Assembly (NCBI GenBank): GCA_020747065.1
Contig: JAGMVK010000001.1
Span: forward strand, 3,782,001 to 3,846,000
DNA from: Cadophora sp. MPI-SDFR-AT-0126
Taxonomy: Eukaryota; Ascomycota; Leotiomycetes; Helotiales; Ploettnerulaceae
DNA: 64,000 nt
Direction of reading: 5' to 3'
In this document: one piece after another, positions 1 through 10,006 of the stretch
Numbering within the stretch: the stretch's first letter is position 1
Layout of the letters: the number at the start of each line of letters is the position of its first letter
Translations under genes and position numbers: made by a program
Notes under the pieces: generated by a model
Seen by the model: the letters and a program-made list of their open reading frames with translations, nothing else
The model's database searches: none
What the model was told of the DNA's origin: nothing

Positions 1-339
1 TACGGATACGTGTTTGCAGGCTGCAACTTAGCCGCTTTCTTCGTGGTCTATTTCTTCCTCATCGAGTCTTCAGGCAAGACGTTGGAAGAGGTCGATGCGA
101 TGTACTTGCTACATGTTAGGCCGTTGGGAAGTGGACGCTTTGAGTTTGATGAGGAGACGAAGAATGCTATTGGGACTGGGGGAATCGGGACGGATAATAT
201 GCGGTTGGAGGGGCGGGGAAGGAATGTCAGGAAGCAGAAGGAGGCAGGTGTGGGTGGCGCGGTGCAAGATGAGGGGATATTGGTTAAGGACGAAACGGGC
301 AGGAATGCGCCGCCTATGAGTGGTGGGGTGAGGGCTTAG
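1..339 (+). CDS. MFS sugar transporter, C-terminal end (5' cut by window)
   Basis: The frame is open from base 1 and ends at TAG 337-339. It gives a hydrophobic segment (GYVFAGCNLAAFFVVYFFL), then a SGKTLEEVDAMY motif. That pair is the usual end of the last transmembrane helix plus the ETKG-x-TLEEVD-like signature of the major facilitator sugar transporter family. About 85 hydrophilic residues follow, rich in Gly, Arg and Lys, as expected for a cytosolic tail. The protein would sit in the plasma membrane and move a hexose or related sugar with protons; the substrate cannot be told from this end. The true start and most helices lie upstream of the window. The next gene, a Zn2Cys6 regulator, is on the same strand about 550 bp away. 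Confidence 0.85.
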   Translation, partial: YGYVFAGCNLAAFFVVYFFLIESSGKTLEEVDAMYLLHVRPLGSGRFEFDEETKNAIGTGGIGTDNMRLEGRGRNVRKQKEAGVGGAVQDEGILVKDETGRNAPPMSGGVRA

Positions 340-889
340 ATCCGTGAGAAGTGTTTTCTTTTATGTTTTGAGGCATTGCATTGCATGCGGATTTGGAGTT
401 TGGAAAGCGATTCGTTGGTGTTAAATAGACTTGGACGGTGTATATTATTGTATGAGTATATCAAGCAGAGTTGGTGAAGTGAGGATATCCTAGACACGAG
501 ATTTGTTGGCTTCATTCTTTTCATTCTTTTTATCTCACTTTTCTAGCCACTGTTAGAACGGTGTCTTGATACTTTTTCGTGGCATCTAAGAGAGTAAGCA
601 CTATGGCGTAGCTTAATTCTTATTCTCCCAGGTAAGGAGTACTTGGTGATAATCACTAGCGCCTTTTAGGCTTAGCCGACTCGCGAAGACTCATCATCCT
701 CTCTCTCCTCATTTTGATCAGCTGCAGATCAGAAAGTCTGATCAAGTTTCATGGGCATTACTTGAGTTCTCTCTAGGCAATGTTTGATTATTCCTTCCAT
801 TGGTGCGCGCGTACATATGTCGCTTGCTCTGCATTTAAAAACATTTCCGCACCCGTGCCTTGTCTGCCTGGGATCTATACAAGACCAAG
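340..889. other. intergenic, transporter 3' side and regulator promoter
   Basis: Balanced base composition and no convincing coding frame. It should hold the 3' UTR of the transporter and the promoter of the regulator that starts at 890. I see no clear TATA box close to that start. Confidence 0.5.
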
Positions 890-2091
890 ATGCCACGGCA
901 GTTCCACCGCAAGTCTCGCTTTGGGTGTTGCGGAATGCAGGAAGCGAAGGGTCAAGGTATGTTTTCGGACATGGTTACTCGTTTTCGCCCTGCAGCACAG
1001 TTGACTAGCTCGCCCATCAGTGTGACGAAGACGAACCGGTCTGCGGAAGGTGCGTGAGGACTCGCTCCAAGTGTCATTACCCATACGCTGATTCAAACAC
1101 GAAAACGCCACCCTCAACCTCTAATACGTCTGGAACGCCTTCGTCATTAGTCACCGGGGACTCCTCCACTCCCCAGTCGACTTTTGATCTACTCGACATG
1201 ACCTTGATGCATCACTACCTTACTGACACCTGCGAGAATCTCTTCATGGGAGCGCAACAAAAGCAAGTCTGGCAACATGCAATACCTGCTCTCGCCGCCT
1301 CCAACGTAATCTTAGTGCATGGATTCCTCGCGGTGACCGCCATCCACTGCGCCTGGGAAGAACCTGCCCGACAAGACCTCTACCGGGGTCGTGCCCTTCA
1401 CCATCATGGTCTGAGCCTCCCGATTTTTCAGGATATGGTTGCATCGGCCTCGTCCGAGACAGCAGAGGTGATTGTCGCCTACTCTATCCTTCTCAGTATA
1501 TGGATTTACGCCTTTCCAGAGATAGCGGCTGAGCAACCATCTCTCGACGATATCCTTAGTTCAATAGAGGTGATACGTGGGTCCCGGACGGTTGCCCGTC
1601 TTTACACAGAAGTCATCAAGAGAGGTCCTATGGGAGTCTTTCTCACAAAGTCGCCGCTACTAGAACCTACCCTCGAACTCCAAGATCCCTCTGCGGACCA
1701 AATATTACAGTTGCTGCGGGATCAAACAACTCATCCATCCGATGAAAAAGTAGTACTGCATTTACAGAAATTCTTGGGTCAATACATGCTAGGAGTCGAC
1801 TACAATCGATTAGCTGCTATCTGGATGGCTTCCGTGGAAGATGACTACTGGGCTCGTCTCCGTGATCATCAACCTGACGCAATTTTGGTCTTCGCCTACA
1901 GCACTCTCCTTATCCGCGCCTCAGAACACGAATGTTGGTGGGTATCGGGATGGTCTGAGCGGATTCTGCAGGCTTGTAGCGATATCATGAGCCATGATGT
2001 GAAGGCGACGATCAATTGGAATACCCACGAGCATCACATTCGATCAGGGGCCGACGAATTAGCACGTAATGTTAAATCGAGGCAGAGATGA
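890..2091 (+). pseudogene. Zn2Cys6 fungal transcription factor, frameshifted in zinc cluster
   Basis: ATG 890 opens a basic N-terminus (MPRQFHRKSRFGC) that leads into a Zn2Cys6 binuclear cluster. An intron at 957-1020 (GTATGT..CAG) joins RRVK to CDEDEPVCGRC, and the frame then stays open to TGA 2089-2091. The second part, about 355 aa, looks like the Upc2-type fungal transcription factor domain (LMHHYLTDTCENLF, VTAIHCAWEE). However, the first Cys (FGC) and the second Cys (ECRKRRVK) lie in different frames: seven bases instead of six separate them, with one extra G at about 932-933. As written, translation from 890 leaves the cluster frame before the second Cys. Without the extra base the product would be about 378 aa with C-x2-C-x6-C-x6-C-x2-C-x6-C spacing. 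It is either a recent pseudogene or an assembly error; the long intact second exon favours a recent lesion or an error. Confidence 0.75.
957..1020 (+). other. intron in the Zn2Cys6 regulator
   Basis: 64-nt intron with donor GTATGT, branch-like TTGACTAG and acceptor ATCAG. It lies exactly before the third Cys of the zinc cluster. Splicing restores the RRVK-CDE junction typical of Zn2Cys6 proteins. Confidence 0.8.
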
Positions 2092-2700
2092 GTGGAAAGA
2101 GGGCTGAGCAAGCTATTCATTCCAATCACTTAGCCTCAACCGTATCGATTATTTCTTCTACTGGCCATATCTGGTTCGGCGATACGACATTGAATCCCAC
2201 CACCACTGCACTGCTTACCTATGTGGAGCTTACCGTGGATACGGGGAATCTTCAAGGATCTTCTCGCCAAGGCTCCTTAGCGCTTACCACAGCACTTTGA
2301 GTGCTTACTTCGTCCTTCGTTCAGACCGTTCATGTCGTTTACACCGTTTAAGCCGTTTAGACTGTCCACGCCGTTGAGCCGCACTCACCACAATGCGACT
2401 TACTGGCGCTGGTTCGTTTTGCAAAGCCATAGATCAGCCTTATCGTTAGCATTCTATACGTCTTCATCAATCCTACAATGACGCTTTCGTATGCATGCTA
2501 CGTCAACAAGGCTGTTGCCAGAACAATACAAATCTTATAAATATGGAATGGAATTCTCAATGATAGTCCATTTCTCATTACATTTCACAACTCAACCATT
2601 TACTCCCTGTGTTTATCGTTCTTCCATACCACTCTTGCAATTCCAAACTCGAATATTCAACTCAAATCAACTTTCCAGCAACCTCTTACCCCTTTTCAAA
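2092..2700 (+). promoter_or_regulatory. intergenic region with RTA1-like gene promoter
   Basis: No gene recognised. TATAAATAT at 2536-2544 lies about 157 bp upstream of ATG 2701 and is followed by a CT-rich, A-poor leader usual for filamentous fungi. At about 2322-2385 there is a degenerate repeat of CCGTTTA-like units (CCGTT, CGTTTA, CCGTTTAAG, CCGTTTAGA). It is too irregular to call a microsatellite or operator array. Confidence 0.5.
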
Positions 2701-3827
2701 ATGCCTGGCTCGAATACTGATGATTGCGAGTCAGTCTCCCCAAGTTGCCCCGTCTCAGACACCATATACGGCTACACTCCAACTCTCGGCGGCAACGCTT
2801 TCTACGCCGTCGTTTTCGCCATCTGCGCCCTGGTCCAATGCTACTACATCTGGCGCTTCTGGCGCTCCTGGAAGACCTACTCCATCCTAACCTTCATCGG
2901 CTGCGTTGGTGAATGCTGCGGCTATATCGGCCGTCTTTTCCTCCACAAGAACCCGTGGAACGGCGCGGCATTGCCGATCCAGCTGGTGCTGCTTATGGTT
3001 TCGCCGTCCTTCCTGGCCGCAGCATTGTACACGACGTTGAGAGCGCTGGTACGTCACTTTGGTCCCGAGCATACGCGATTGCCGGAACGCTTCTGGACAT
3101 GGCCGTTCGTCACCGCTGATCTGGTGGGTTTCTTTTTGCAGTGTGGTGGTGGCGTCGTATCGGCTGCGGGCGAGAACAACGCAAGCCTAGCGTCCGTTGG
3201 GAACGCCATCATGATATTTGGTGTTTCGTTTCAGGCCGTGATCATGATACTTGCTGGTATCGCTACGACCGATTTTGCCTTGCGGATTGGTAGACGACAT
3301 GGTGCTGGTGTGTATGCGGATCTTCCGAACGATCTCAAAACTTTCCTGCTAGGAATGACGGCGGCGTTCTTCTTGATCTTGACGAGATGTATCTATCGGT
3401 GAGTAAGAGGCTGAAAATAGCCATGCTGGGTTAAAGATATGACAATTAATGTGGGGACAGTATTCCTGAATTGGCTGGCGGCGTTGGTGGACGTCTGATG
3501 CAACAAGAAGTCGAATTCATGATGTTTGATGGCGCGTGAGTTGCCTCTCGAGTTGCATGCTCTGCCTCGACTTCAACTGCAACCCCTGCTTACGCTGAAG
3601 ATAGATTGATCTTACTCTCTGCTGTCATCTTATGTATTGTCCATCCAGGCATCTTTGCCAAAGCTCTACAAGACTCAAGGGCCCACGAGTACGAAATGAA
3701 AGCCTCGTCGGTTCCTGATGATAGATGTGGGACGCATGATGTCGAGTGTGGAGCCGGCCAGCGAGGTCACGGCCTTGAGGCACGCAATGGAGAGTTTTAT
3801 CTGTACCCGGGCTCGAGAGTTGAGTAG
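2701..3827 (+). CDS. RTA1-like seven-helix membrane protein
   Basis: Model: exons 2701-3398, 3461-3535 and 3605-3827, giving 331 aa. The introns are 3399-3460 (GTGAGT..GACAG) and 3536-3604 (GTGAGT..GATAG); both restore frame. The protein has a short polar N-terminus (MPGSNTDDCES) and about seven hydrophobic segments. The family marks are a helix with QCGGGVVSA, ILTRCIYR-IPELAGG across the first splice, and VHPGIF near the C-terminus. RTA1/RTM1/RSB1 proteins are fungal plasma or vacuolar membrane proteins tied to lipid (sphingoid base) export or resistance to toxic small molecules. Length fits the family (about 300-350 aa). ATG 2701 was chosen because it follows AAA, starts the family-like N-terminus and sits below a TATA box; an in-frame upstream ATG would add 70 unlike residues. 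The transported lipid or drug is unknown. Confidence 0.9.
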
Positions 3828-4084
3828 AGTGCGATGGGTTTGTTGGGCGATATTTTTGAAGATAGAGAGGAACGGCTGAAGGGTTTAGGGACAGAGGTAC
3901 AGCAATTCGCCAAAACTTTTTTTTGGCATGTGGAAGGGTAGAAGCCAGTTCGTATGATAAAAAAAAGTATTGATCTAAGGTACACGAGGCAAGAGATTTG
4001 CAAGATAATAGATAGATGAAGTCAAATTACAGTTACCTCCAAAGAAACCCGACTTCATCAATTGAAGGATAAAGAGTGAAGCTA
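3828..4084. other. intergenic, no gene seen
   Basis: 3' flank of the RTA1-like gene with an A-rich stretch near 3958-3966. No supported coding frame. Confidence 0.5.
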
Positions 4085-4500
4085 GTACTAACGATATGAC
4101 ATTATTGCAGCCCCTCTCTCTTCTTTCGTTCCTACGACGGCAGTCGAAGCGTCACTAACCTTGTACCTACCCCGACTCGTTTGTAAGGGACGCCTACACA
4201 AATCCTTCTACTCCAATATCCCAAATCAAGTACCGATGTTCTAGAATCGAGGGACTAAGTGTACTACAAGTAAATTACGAGAGGCTCAAGGTACCTGACG
4301 AAGCCACCACCAGAATCGTGCACTCCCACAGTAATCATAGTCTGAACTTTCCTATTTTCTAGGAAATCATCGTAGTTGCCTTATCTGAGACAGAAGCGGT
4401 GATTATTACCTACTCTGTCCCTTTTTGCTATCTCGCGCTTCGGATCAAGGGGATAGAAGACGGGCTGGCGAAGTTGCCTATCGGTGTTTGGCCCAGATAG
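4085..4500 (+). pseudogene. decayed fragment of a Zn2Cys6 regulator paralogue
   Basis: This stretch aligns by eye with the regulator at 890-2091. The clearest part is 4295-4415 against 1380-1490. It encodes SLNFPIF-stop-EI followed by SETEAVIITYS, compared with GLSLPIFQDM and SSETAEVIVAYS upstream. Within the best 45 bases about 36 match. The in-frame TAG stands where the upstream gene has CAG, a C-to-T change. A weaker match to the DMTLMH segment lies at about 4088-4110. Several indels prevent any open frame. I read it as an old partial duplicate of the neighbouring regulator. Exact ends are uncertain. Confidence 0.6.
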
Positions 4501-5004
4501 TCGTGTGTACGTGGGATGACTCTTGTGAAATGTTTTCGCGCATCAAAGTGCTTGATTCCATTAACTATGGATAGCTTAGGTCAGGCCATTCCTCTTCGGG
4601 CACGTAATCGCTTGAGGATTTGGTTTGCCGCCGCAACGATGCATAGGTCAGTCATGCGTCAACAGTCAGCAGCCCTACTACCCCTTCTAGATCGTATAGG
4701 AGTGCAGCCCCACACTTTACTCTTTTGAGCACGTACTCGTCAACATCTTCGAGATGTCTGGCATCAACTCTCACGAATAGTTATGTAATGACGTGTACTG
4801 CATGCTGTTGATAATGATTTCTAATTCAAGTCTATGCTGGAGTGCTTTCGCTATGCGGCTTAATCCCGACCGGCTTGAGGTACATAAAGCATTCGAGGGA
4901 CGCCCTCGGTCTCTACACAAGCCATCCAAATCATCACCTCACAGGCCCACTGACAGCCCCGTCCTATCCAAAAATATATACCAACCCCGTCAACCGAAAT
5001 CGAA
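4501..5004 (+). promoter_or_regulatory. intergenic, promoter of NmrA-like gene
   Basis: No supported gene. AAAATATATA at 4971-4980 is a TATA-like element about 25-30 nt before ATG 5005. It is followed by CCAACCCCGTCAACC and an A-rich start context. Confidence 0.45.
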
Positions 5005-6042
5005 ATGTCGGCTCCTATCGTAGCAATTGCTGGAGCGAACGGCAAATTGGCCACACTCATCGTGAACCACCTTCTCGAAAACCACCCAGAGGTCAAGATC
5101 CATTGTATCGCACGCTCCCCCGAGAAAGTAGCTGCTGCCCTCCGAGCCTCTCCAAACATCGAGATCTTCCAAGCATCAGCCTCCGACACGACTGCACTCC
5201 GCCAGGCGTTGAAGGGCGCTGAGGTAGCTGTATGCTGCTACCTCGGGGACAAAGAGCTCATGGTTGAGGGCCAGAAAACCCTCATCAATGCCTGCATCGA
5301 TGAGAAGGTGGCCAGGTACGTCGCTTCCGACTGGGCCTTTGATTACCGCGGCCTGCAACTTGGAGACCACCCGTCGAAGGACCCCATGATACATATCAAC
5401 ACCTACCTCGAGGACAAGGAAAAGAGTGGTGAGATCAAGGCGGTCCACGTGTTGAACGGCTCGTTCATGGAAATGGTGCTGGGCCAGTTCAATCCGTGCT
5501 TCCAGCCGAAGGTGCACCTGTATCAGTATTGGGGAACTGGTGATGAGACGATGGAGATGACCACGTATGCGGATGCAGCTGTGTTCACTGCCGAGATCGC
5601 CGCGGACCCTAGCGCCGTTGGATTCATGAATAGTGAGCTCCGTTTTATCCAATTTTCTTCCGCATCACTGCTGATGAATGGACTTTCAAGTCCTCGGTGA
5701 CAGGAAAAGCGTGAAACAGGTTGCTGAAGCGTATGAGAGAGTCTACGGAGAGAGGCTCGAGCTGAAACGCCTCGGGTCTCTAGATGACTTGAAGAACAAA
5801 ATGACTGTAGCTTTCCAAGAGGTGCCGGAAGATCCATACCGATGGATGCCCATGTTTTATCTGTGAGACTTTCATCCTTGTCTTTTGAATTGCCTCAGGC
5901 TGATGTTGTTAGATTTCATATGATGAGCGGAAAGACGTCGTTGAAGCTATTGCACGCCTCTCGGTACCCGAGTGTGAAGCCCAAGAATGTGGAGGCGTTT
6001 TTCAAGTCGCACTCTAAGGAGTCATTAAGCAGCTTTCACTGA
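5005..6042 (+). CDS. NmrA-like / isoflavone-reductase-like NAD(P)-binding protein
   Basis: Model: exons 5005-5632, 5691-5862 and 5913-6042, giving 309 aa. The introns are 5633-5690 (GTGAGC..CAAG) and 5863-5912 (GTGAGA..GTTAG). The N-terminus MSAPIVAIAGANGKLA is a beta strand plus a Rossmann nucleotide-binding loop (GANGKLA; the third Gly of GxxGxxG is Ala). Downstream are IHCIARSPEKV, a variable substrate half, and YADAAVFTAEIAADP near the middle. Length and fold match the atypical short-chain dehydrogenase NmrA/PCBER group. These either reduce aromatic substrates with NADPH or act as redox-sensing repressors. No Tyr-Lys catalytic pair is obvious, so enzyme or regulator stays open. It faces the next gene tail to tail, with 110 bp between stop codons. 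Confidence 0.85.
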
Positions 6043-6152
6043 TGTAGAGAGGTAACCCCGCGGACAGAGTCGATAGCAGTAGTTAGGCTTCTGGCTGCTT
6101 GACCTGTCAATGCTATCAAGAAACCTGTAATTCCCATAAATGCCTAGTATAG

Positions 6153-7485
6153 TTAAGCGGATTCAAGGCTGGCCGAAGGAAACCCAAGGAATCCTTGAAT
6201 ATCGGCACTGGGGTTCTCGCGTAAGAAATTGAGTAGCTTCATCCCGTCAAGTCTGGCCGAGTCAGCCATCCACCATTGACCGATCCGAACTCCCATCGCG
6301 TACCAATAGCAAAGCAAGAGTAGTGACTTGGGATCTTTGGATTCAAGTGACGATAAAAACCGAGAGTCAAATCCCCTGGTGAAGAAGAAATATGTCGAGA
6401 TCATACCGTCTCCAACCTCGCTCAGCATCAGCTGACGCAAGGAGCTGAGCGCAGCGTCGTGCACGCCTTCGAGCGTCGTCGTGCCCCTCTTGTTAACTTT
6501 GCAGAACTCTTCCAGCCTCTCCACAACGGCAAGCTTCTCGGAATACTCGGCCACTGACTTCAGATAGCCGAGCCCATCCTCTTCGCACTGGCCGATCATC
6601 ACGCTTTGGCCGAGCTTAGGCTGCAAAACAGGCACGCCCTTGAGAACTCGAAAGCCGGCCATGGCCCGAAGCCCGGTCATATTTACAACTGGCTCCTCCT
6701 TATCTGCACCTAGATCGCGCCGCTGTGACGAGGAGGCGAGGTTCTTGTAGGCTATCATTGAGAGCAGTATAGAACATCCGAAGAGAGCGTCGACCTCTGC
6801 CGCTGCTGGGTCGTGAAGGGCAGTGGCATACGACTGCAGTGCGCAGTTGTAGTATATGGCGCCGGCGAGCTCGTACTCCTCCGTCCTCGGTCGAACAGTC
6901 GCGAGGTGGTAGGCTGAGAAGGAAAGTACAGCAAACCGAAGATACGGGGCTTCAACCGTGAGCCTCGGCCCGTGCTGCTGTAAAATCTTCTGGCAAGACG
7001 GCCCGCCAATCCAAAGGCGATGGTTTGTGTGCATGAAGTGGTCGAGAAGCTCCATGGGATCTACCGTCCCGGGGATCTTCTTCCAGACCTCTGAGAGTCC
7101 GGTATAGTAGCCATTGAGAAAATCTGCTCGGAGCTGCTGGCTTGGAGCTCCAGGGGCCAGAAGTAACCCTCTACGTGATGAAGATTTTGACGTGACTGGC
7201 GAAGATGTGTAGCTACAATCGCGGTGGCCGTGAATGCATTGCCCGCAAGTAGGCTTATGTTCATCGCACTAAATCGCAATTAGTCTGCCGGATGTGAAGG
7301 AGGTATCTTGCCCTCGTCACCTTTAAATGGCGAATCTTGCATGTGCTACAGCCCTTGCGCGACTTAGTATGCGGCCGGCGTGCCTTGTACTGTCGACTTT
7401 CGTCACTTGACAAATGGCTTGCCTTGTTGTTGATGGCCGGCCCAGGGTTCTCAAATACTATAGTTGCATAGATAGTGTCAGGCAT
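6153..7485 (-). CDS. Zn2Cys6 fungal transcription factor
   Basis: Model on the minus strand: exon 1 7485-7321 and exon 2 7268-6153, giving 426 aa. The 52-nt intron 7320-7269 (GTGACG..TTTAG) has an ACTAAT branch-like site. The N-terminus has a basic stretch (RRPHTKSRKG) and then an intact cluster, CSTCKIRHLK-CDEHKPTCGQC-x6-C, split by the intron just before the third Cys. The rest (MELLDHFMHTNHRLW, SFSAYHLATVRP) is the fungal-specific regulator domain common in Upc2-like proteins. It would bind CGG-type DNA sites in the nucleus. The intron position is the same as in the frameshifted regulator at 890-2091, so the two are probably related paralogues. Being next to the NmrA-like gene, it may regulate that gene or the RTA1-like gene; this is inference only. 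Confidence 0.9.
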
Positions 7486-7607
7486 GTCGGCAAACCGGGA
7501 CTCTTGATATTGTTGTGGGATTGACTCGACGTGGGTTCATTTTCCGAACGAGCGAGAAGACGCGAGATCACAGCTTGTGGAGGGTAGAAAAGGATAGGGT
7601 TGCGAAA

Positions 7608-7615
7608 TATTTATA
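7608..7615 (-). promoter_or_regulatory. TATA box of the Zn2Cys6 gene
   Basis: Reads TATAAATA on the minus strand, about 123 nt upstream of the start codon at 7485. Good match to consensus at a plausible distance. Confidence 0.5.
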
Positions 7616-7962
7616 GGAAATACAGTACATACTTGTATGTAGGACGCTGCGAACCTTCAAGATTTAAGCGCAATCAGCGGAAGCTAAATTAAGAAGGTTC
7701 TTCGAAGTCCTTGTCCGGATTTCTCGGGCGCTAGGAGGAAATATTCATCCGCAACTGGTTATAAATAGTTTTCATAAGCTCGCCACGCGTAGTACCGCTA
7801 CCCATGCGTTGTATCTTCTATCTTACATTAAGCGATTTATAGATCCTATTTTTAAAAAAAAACAGGTTACGTAAAATATGCTGATTGGCTAAGAGCGTAC
7901 GGATTATATAAAGAAAGGAATATTAAAATCCTTAGCTTATATGTTTATAAGAGGCTAGGGGG
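7616..7962. other. transition from gene island to AT-rich repeats
   Basis: No gene recognised. Base composition falls steadily, and TA-rich, RIP-like sequence begins at about 7.75 kb. A run of nine or more A lies near 7853-7862. Confidence 0.5.
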
Positions 7963-8009
7963 GTGGACGGGAAACTGCCGATTTTTGGGCACGGGCTAAA
8001 AACACTAAA
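7963..8009 (+). repeat. left terminal inverted repeat
   Basis: Partner of 9418-9464 on the opposite strand. Markedly GC-richer than the element interior. Confidence 0.8.
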
Positions 8010-9417
8010 CCAAAATAATTTTATACTGTAAATCCTTGGAAATTAGATTAATTGCAATGCCTCTAATACGTACTTAAAAACGTACCTTTAAGTACACTTC
8101 TTTAGCTTCATAGATTTCACGTGTAATCGTTTCAACGCCTCCTCGAGCTCGCAATTATCAAAAGAAACACGTAACTCCTTCGCAAGCTCTCTCTGTTTCC
8201 ATTAGCTATTACATAATTCCTCAACAAAGTAGCGTCTTTTTTTACAAGGAAATTACCTTTTAAAAAGACGTTAAAATAATAGCAAAAGAGATTCGAATAA
8301 TTACTAGCGTACTAAAGCGCTCGCAGAGTGATATTCTGAAGTTGAAGGAAGTTTATAGATTATATAATGCGTTAGAGCCTTAAGAGCCTGATCCTCGCGC
8401 TTCTCACTAGTATATCTCTTATTAATAAATGCAGGTAATATATAATTATTTAATCGACGAGCGTATTCCTCCGAGGTAAAAGAATAAGCTATGAAAAGAT
8501 ATTTTTCAAGCTACGATCGGCGAACCTCTTTCTCTTACTTTACACGTAAATAGACAACGCGAAATTAAGTCACTAACGATACGAATTTAGTATAAAAGAG
8601 ATAAAGGAATAAGCAATTTCAAGAGAGAAGAAGAGAAGGAATTAACGCTTATATAAGTAAAGAATCGCTTTAAGTAGATCGATGTTTAAATAGTAATAAG
8701 AAAGTACTCTAAGACTTAGAAAGATTATGCTTATTGCGACAAATTCCACTTCAGTATATAATAAGAAGACACAACTTATATAAAACAACTAATTAGTAAA
8801 AACTAGAGGCTTCATAAGATAAATATATAATTAAAGAAAGGAATAATATTAAAAAAAGAAAAAAAAAGGCTTATTAAGAGGAGTATCTTATAATAATTCA
8901 TATATTTATAATTATTAGCTTTAATTTTAAAAAAACGATTTAGTACAAAGTTAATAATAACATCGGCAAAATAAAGCAAAGCAAATATCTCCGTATACTT
9001 AAAGAGTTAAGAAATGACGTAGAATAGTAATAATAAGGTCTTACATTAGTTTAAAACGCGGATTCAGCTCATACTTCTAAAAAGGTTAAATCTTAGTGTG
9101 AAAAGAACGATTTTCGTGTTATTACACTACTCAGAAAGTCTCCGGATTTCTCTATATTAGAGACTCTTACCTTAGTATATAAAAGAAGGTTTTATTCTAT
9201 TTATTCTAGTAATATTTCTAAAGGTCTTACTCAATTTAAGTGTATTTTCTACTACGAAGTCGATTAAGAGATAATTAGATATTAATATAATAATTATATA
9301 ACTAAATTCTATAAATACTAAAGAAGGGATGGACAAATGACATATTTTTAAGGGTTTAAAGTATTAAATTGCATTTATTTGTACTATAATAATAAGGAGT
9401 TGAATGTATAGTAGTGT

Positions 9418-9464
9418 TTTGGTGTTTTTAGCCCGTGCCCAAAAATCGGCAACTTCCCGTCCAC
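9418..9464 (-). repeat. right terminal inverted repeat
   Basis: Reverse complement of 7963-8009 with few mismatches, ending CCCGTCCAC. Confidence 0.8.
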
Positions 9465-9799
9465 TCTTATAGAGAGGTTATAATTATTTGTAATATATTT
9501 TTTTATTCTATAAATATGATTTTACACGTCTAGAATTAATATTACTTAAGTTAATAGATTCTTCTTTCTTTTAGTAGTGTTCTAATTACATATAAAATTG
9601 CCTTATATAGGATTTTCGGATGAATTACTTTAAAATACGATATAAGATATATTATAGGTATATAGTATAGTTTAATAATATATTTATAGGCCATTTACTA
9701 ATTAGTTTTTAAAAGAAATATAACTTTACGATATTCTCTTAGCGAATTAGACGTTAACGCCCTTCGATAAATATATAGTAGCTTAATTATATAATAGAC
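9465..9799. other. AT-rich RIP-degraded DNA, unclassified
   Basis: Very TA-rich with no recognisable protein remnant. Probably decayed repeat. Confidence 0.5.
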
Positions 9800-10006
9800 T
9801 GTGATAGATAGTTCGCGTAGTCATATATATGTCGCAGATTACGAGACTTAGGAGTTACGAGAGACGACTAGACACGATATTATAATAGAACTAGCAGCTA
9901 CGCTTTTTATACTTAAACTTAAGGTTTCTTTTGAAATCTTTTTTTTTCTTTATCTTTTTTATTTTATATTATAATTATTAATAAACTTTTATTAAACTAT
10001 TATATT
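9800..10006 (+). repeat. family A LTR, plus orientation
   Basis: About 207 bp starting TGTGATAGATAG and ending near CTATTATAT. It matches 18755-18960 in inverted orientation. The core GAACTAGCAGCTACGC is shared almost exactly. It lies just upstream of a plus-strand gag remnant, which fits a 5' LTR. Ends are estimated from where similarity fades. Confidence 0.6.

Larger units (their letters stand above)
7963..9464. mobile_element. 1.5-kb DNA transposon with about 47-bp terminal inverted repeats
   Basis: The left end at 7963 starts GTGGACGGGAA, and the right end at 9464 reads the same on the other strand. The repeats match over about 47 bp (7963-8009 and 9418-9464) with three or four differences, and include TTTTTGGGCACGGGCTAAAA unchanged. 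The interior is RIP-like and AT-rich. A minus-strand frame at 8230-8090 (KKRRYFVEELCNS and onward) is all that looks protein-like. No DDE residues could be identified and no convincing target duplication was found, so the superfamily is unresolved. The flanks share an imperfect TTATA(G)AGAGG(C/T)TA motif. Confidence 0.7.

Noticed and set aside
2088..2300. Small frame overlapping the end of the first regulator
   Set aside because: No family signal or splice link; it overlaps the real stop codon by chance.
2322..2385. CCGTTTA-like tandem repeats as an operator array or CRISPR-like repeat
   Set aside because: Units vary in length and sequence, there are no spacers, and CRISPR is not expected in a fungal genome.
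4516..4728. Possible small gene before the NmrA-like gene
   Set aside because: Composition is not protein-like and there are no introns or family signals. It may be further decay of the regulator duplicate.
7961..9466. Tc1/mariner assignment from a TA target duplication
   Set aside because: No TA directly outside both ends and no DDE motif seen, so the superfamily was left open.
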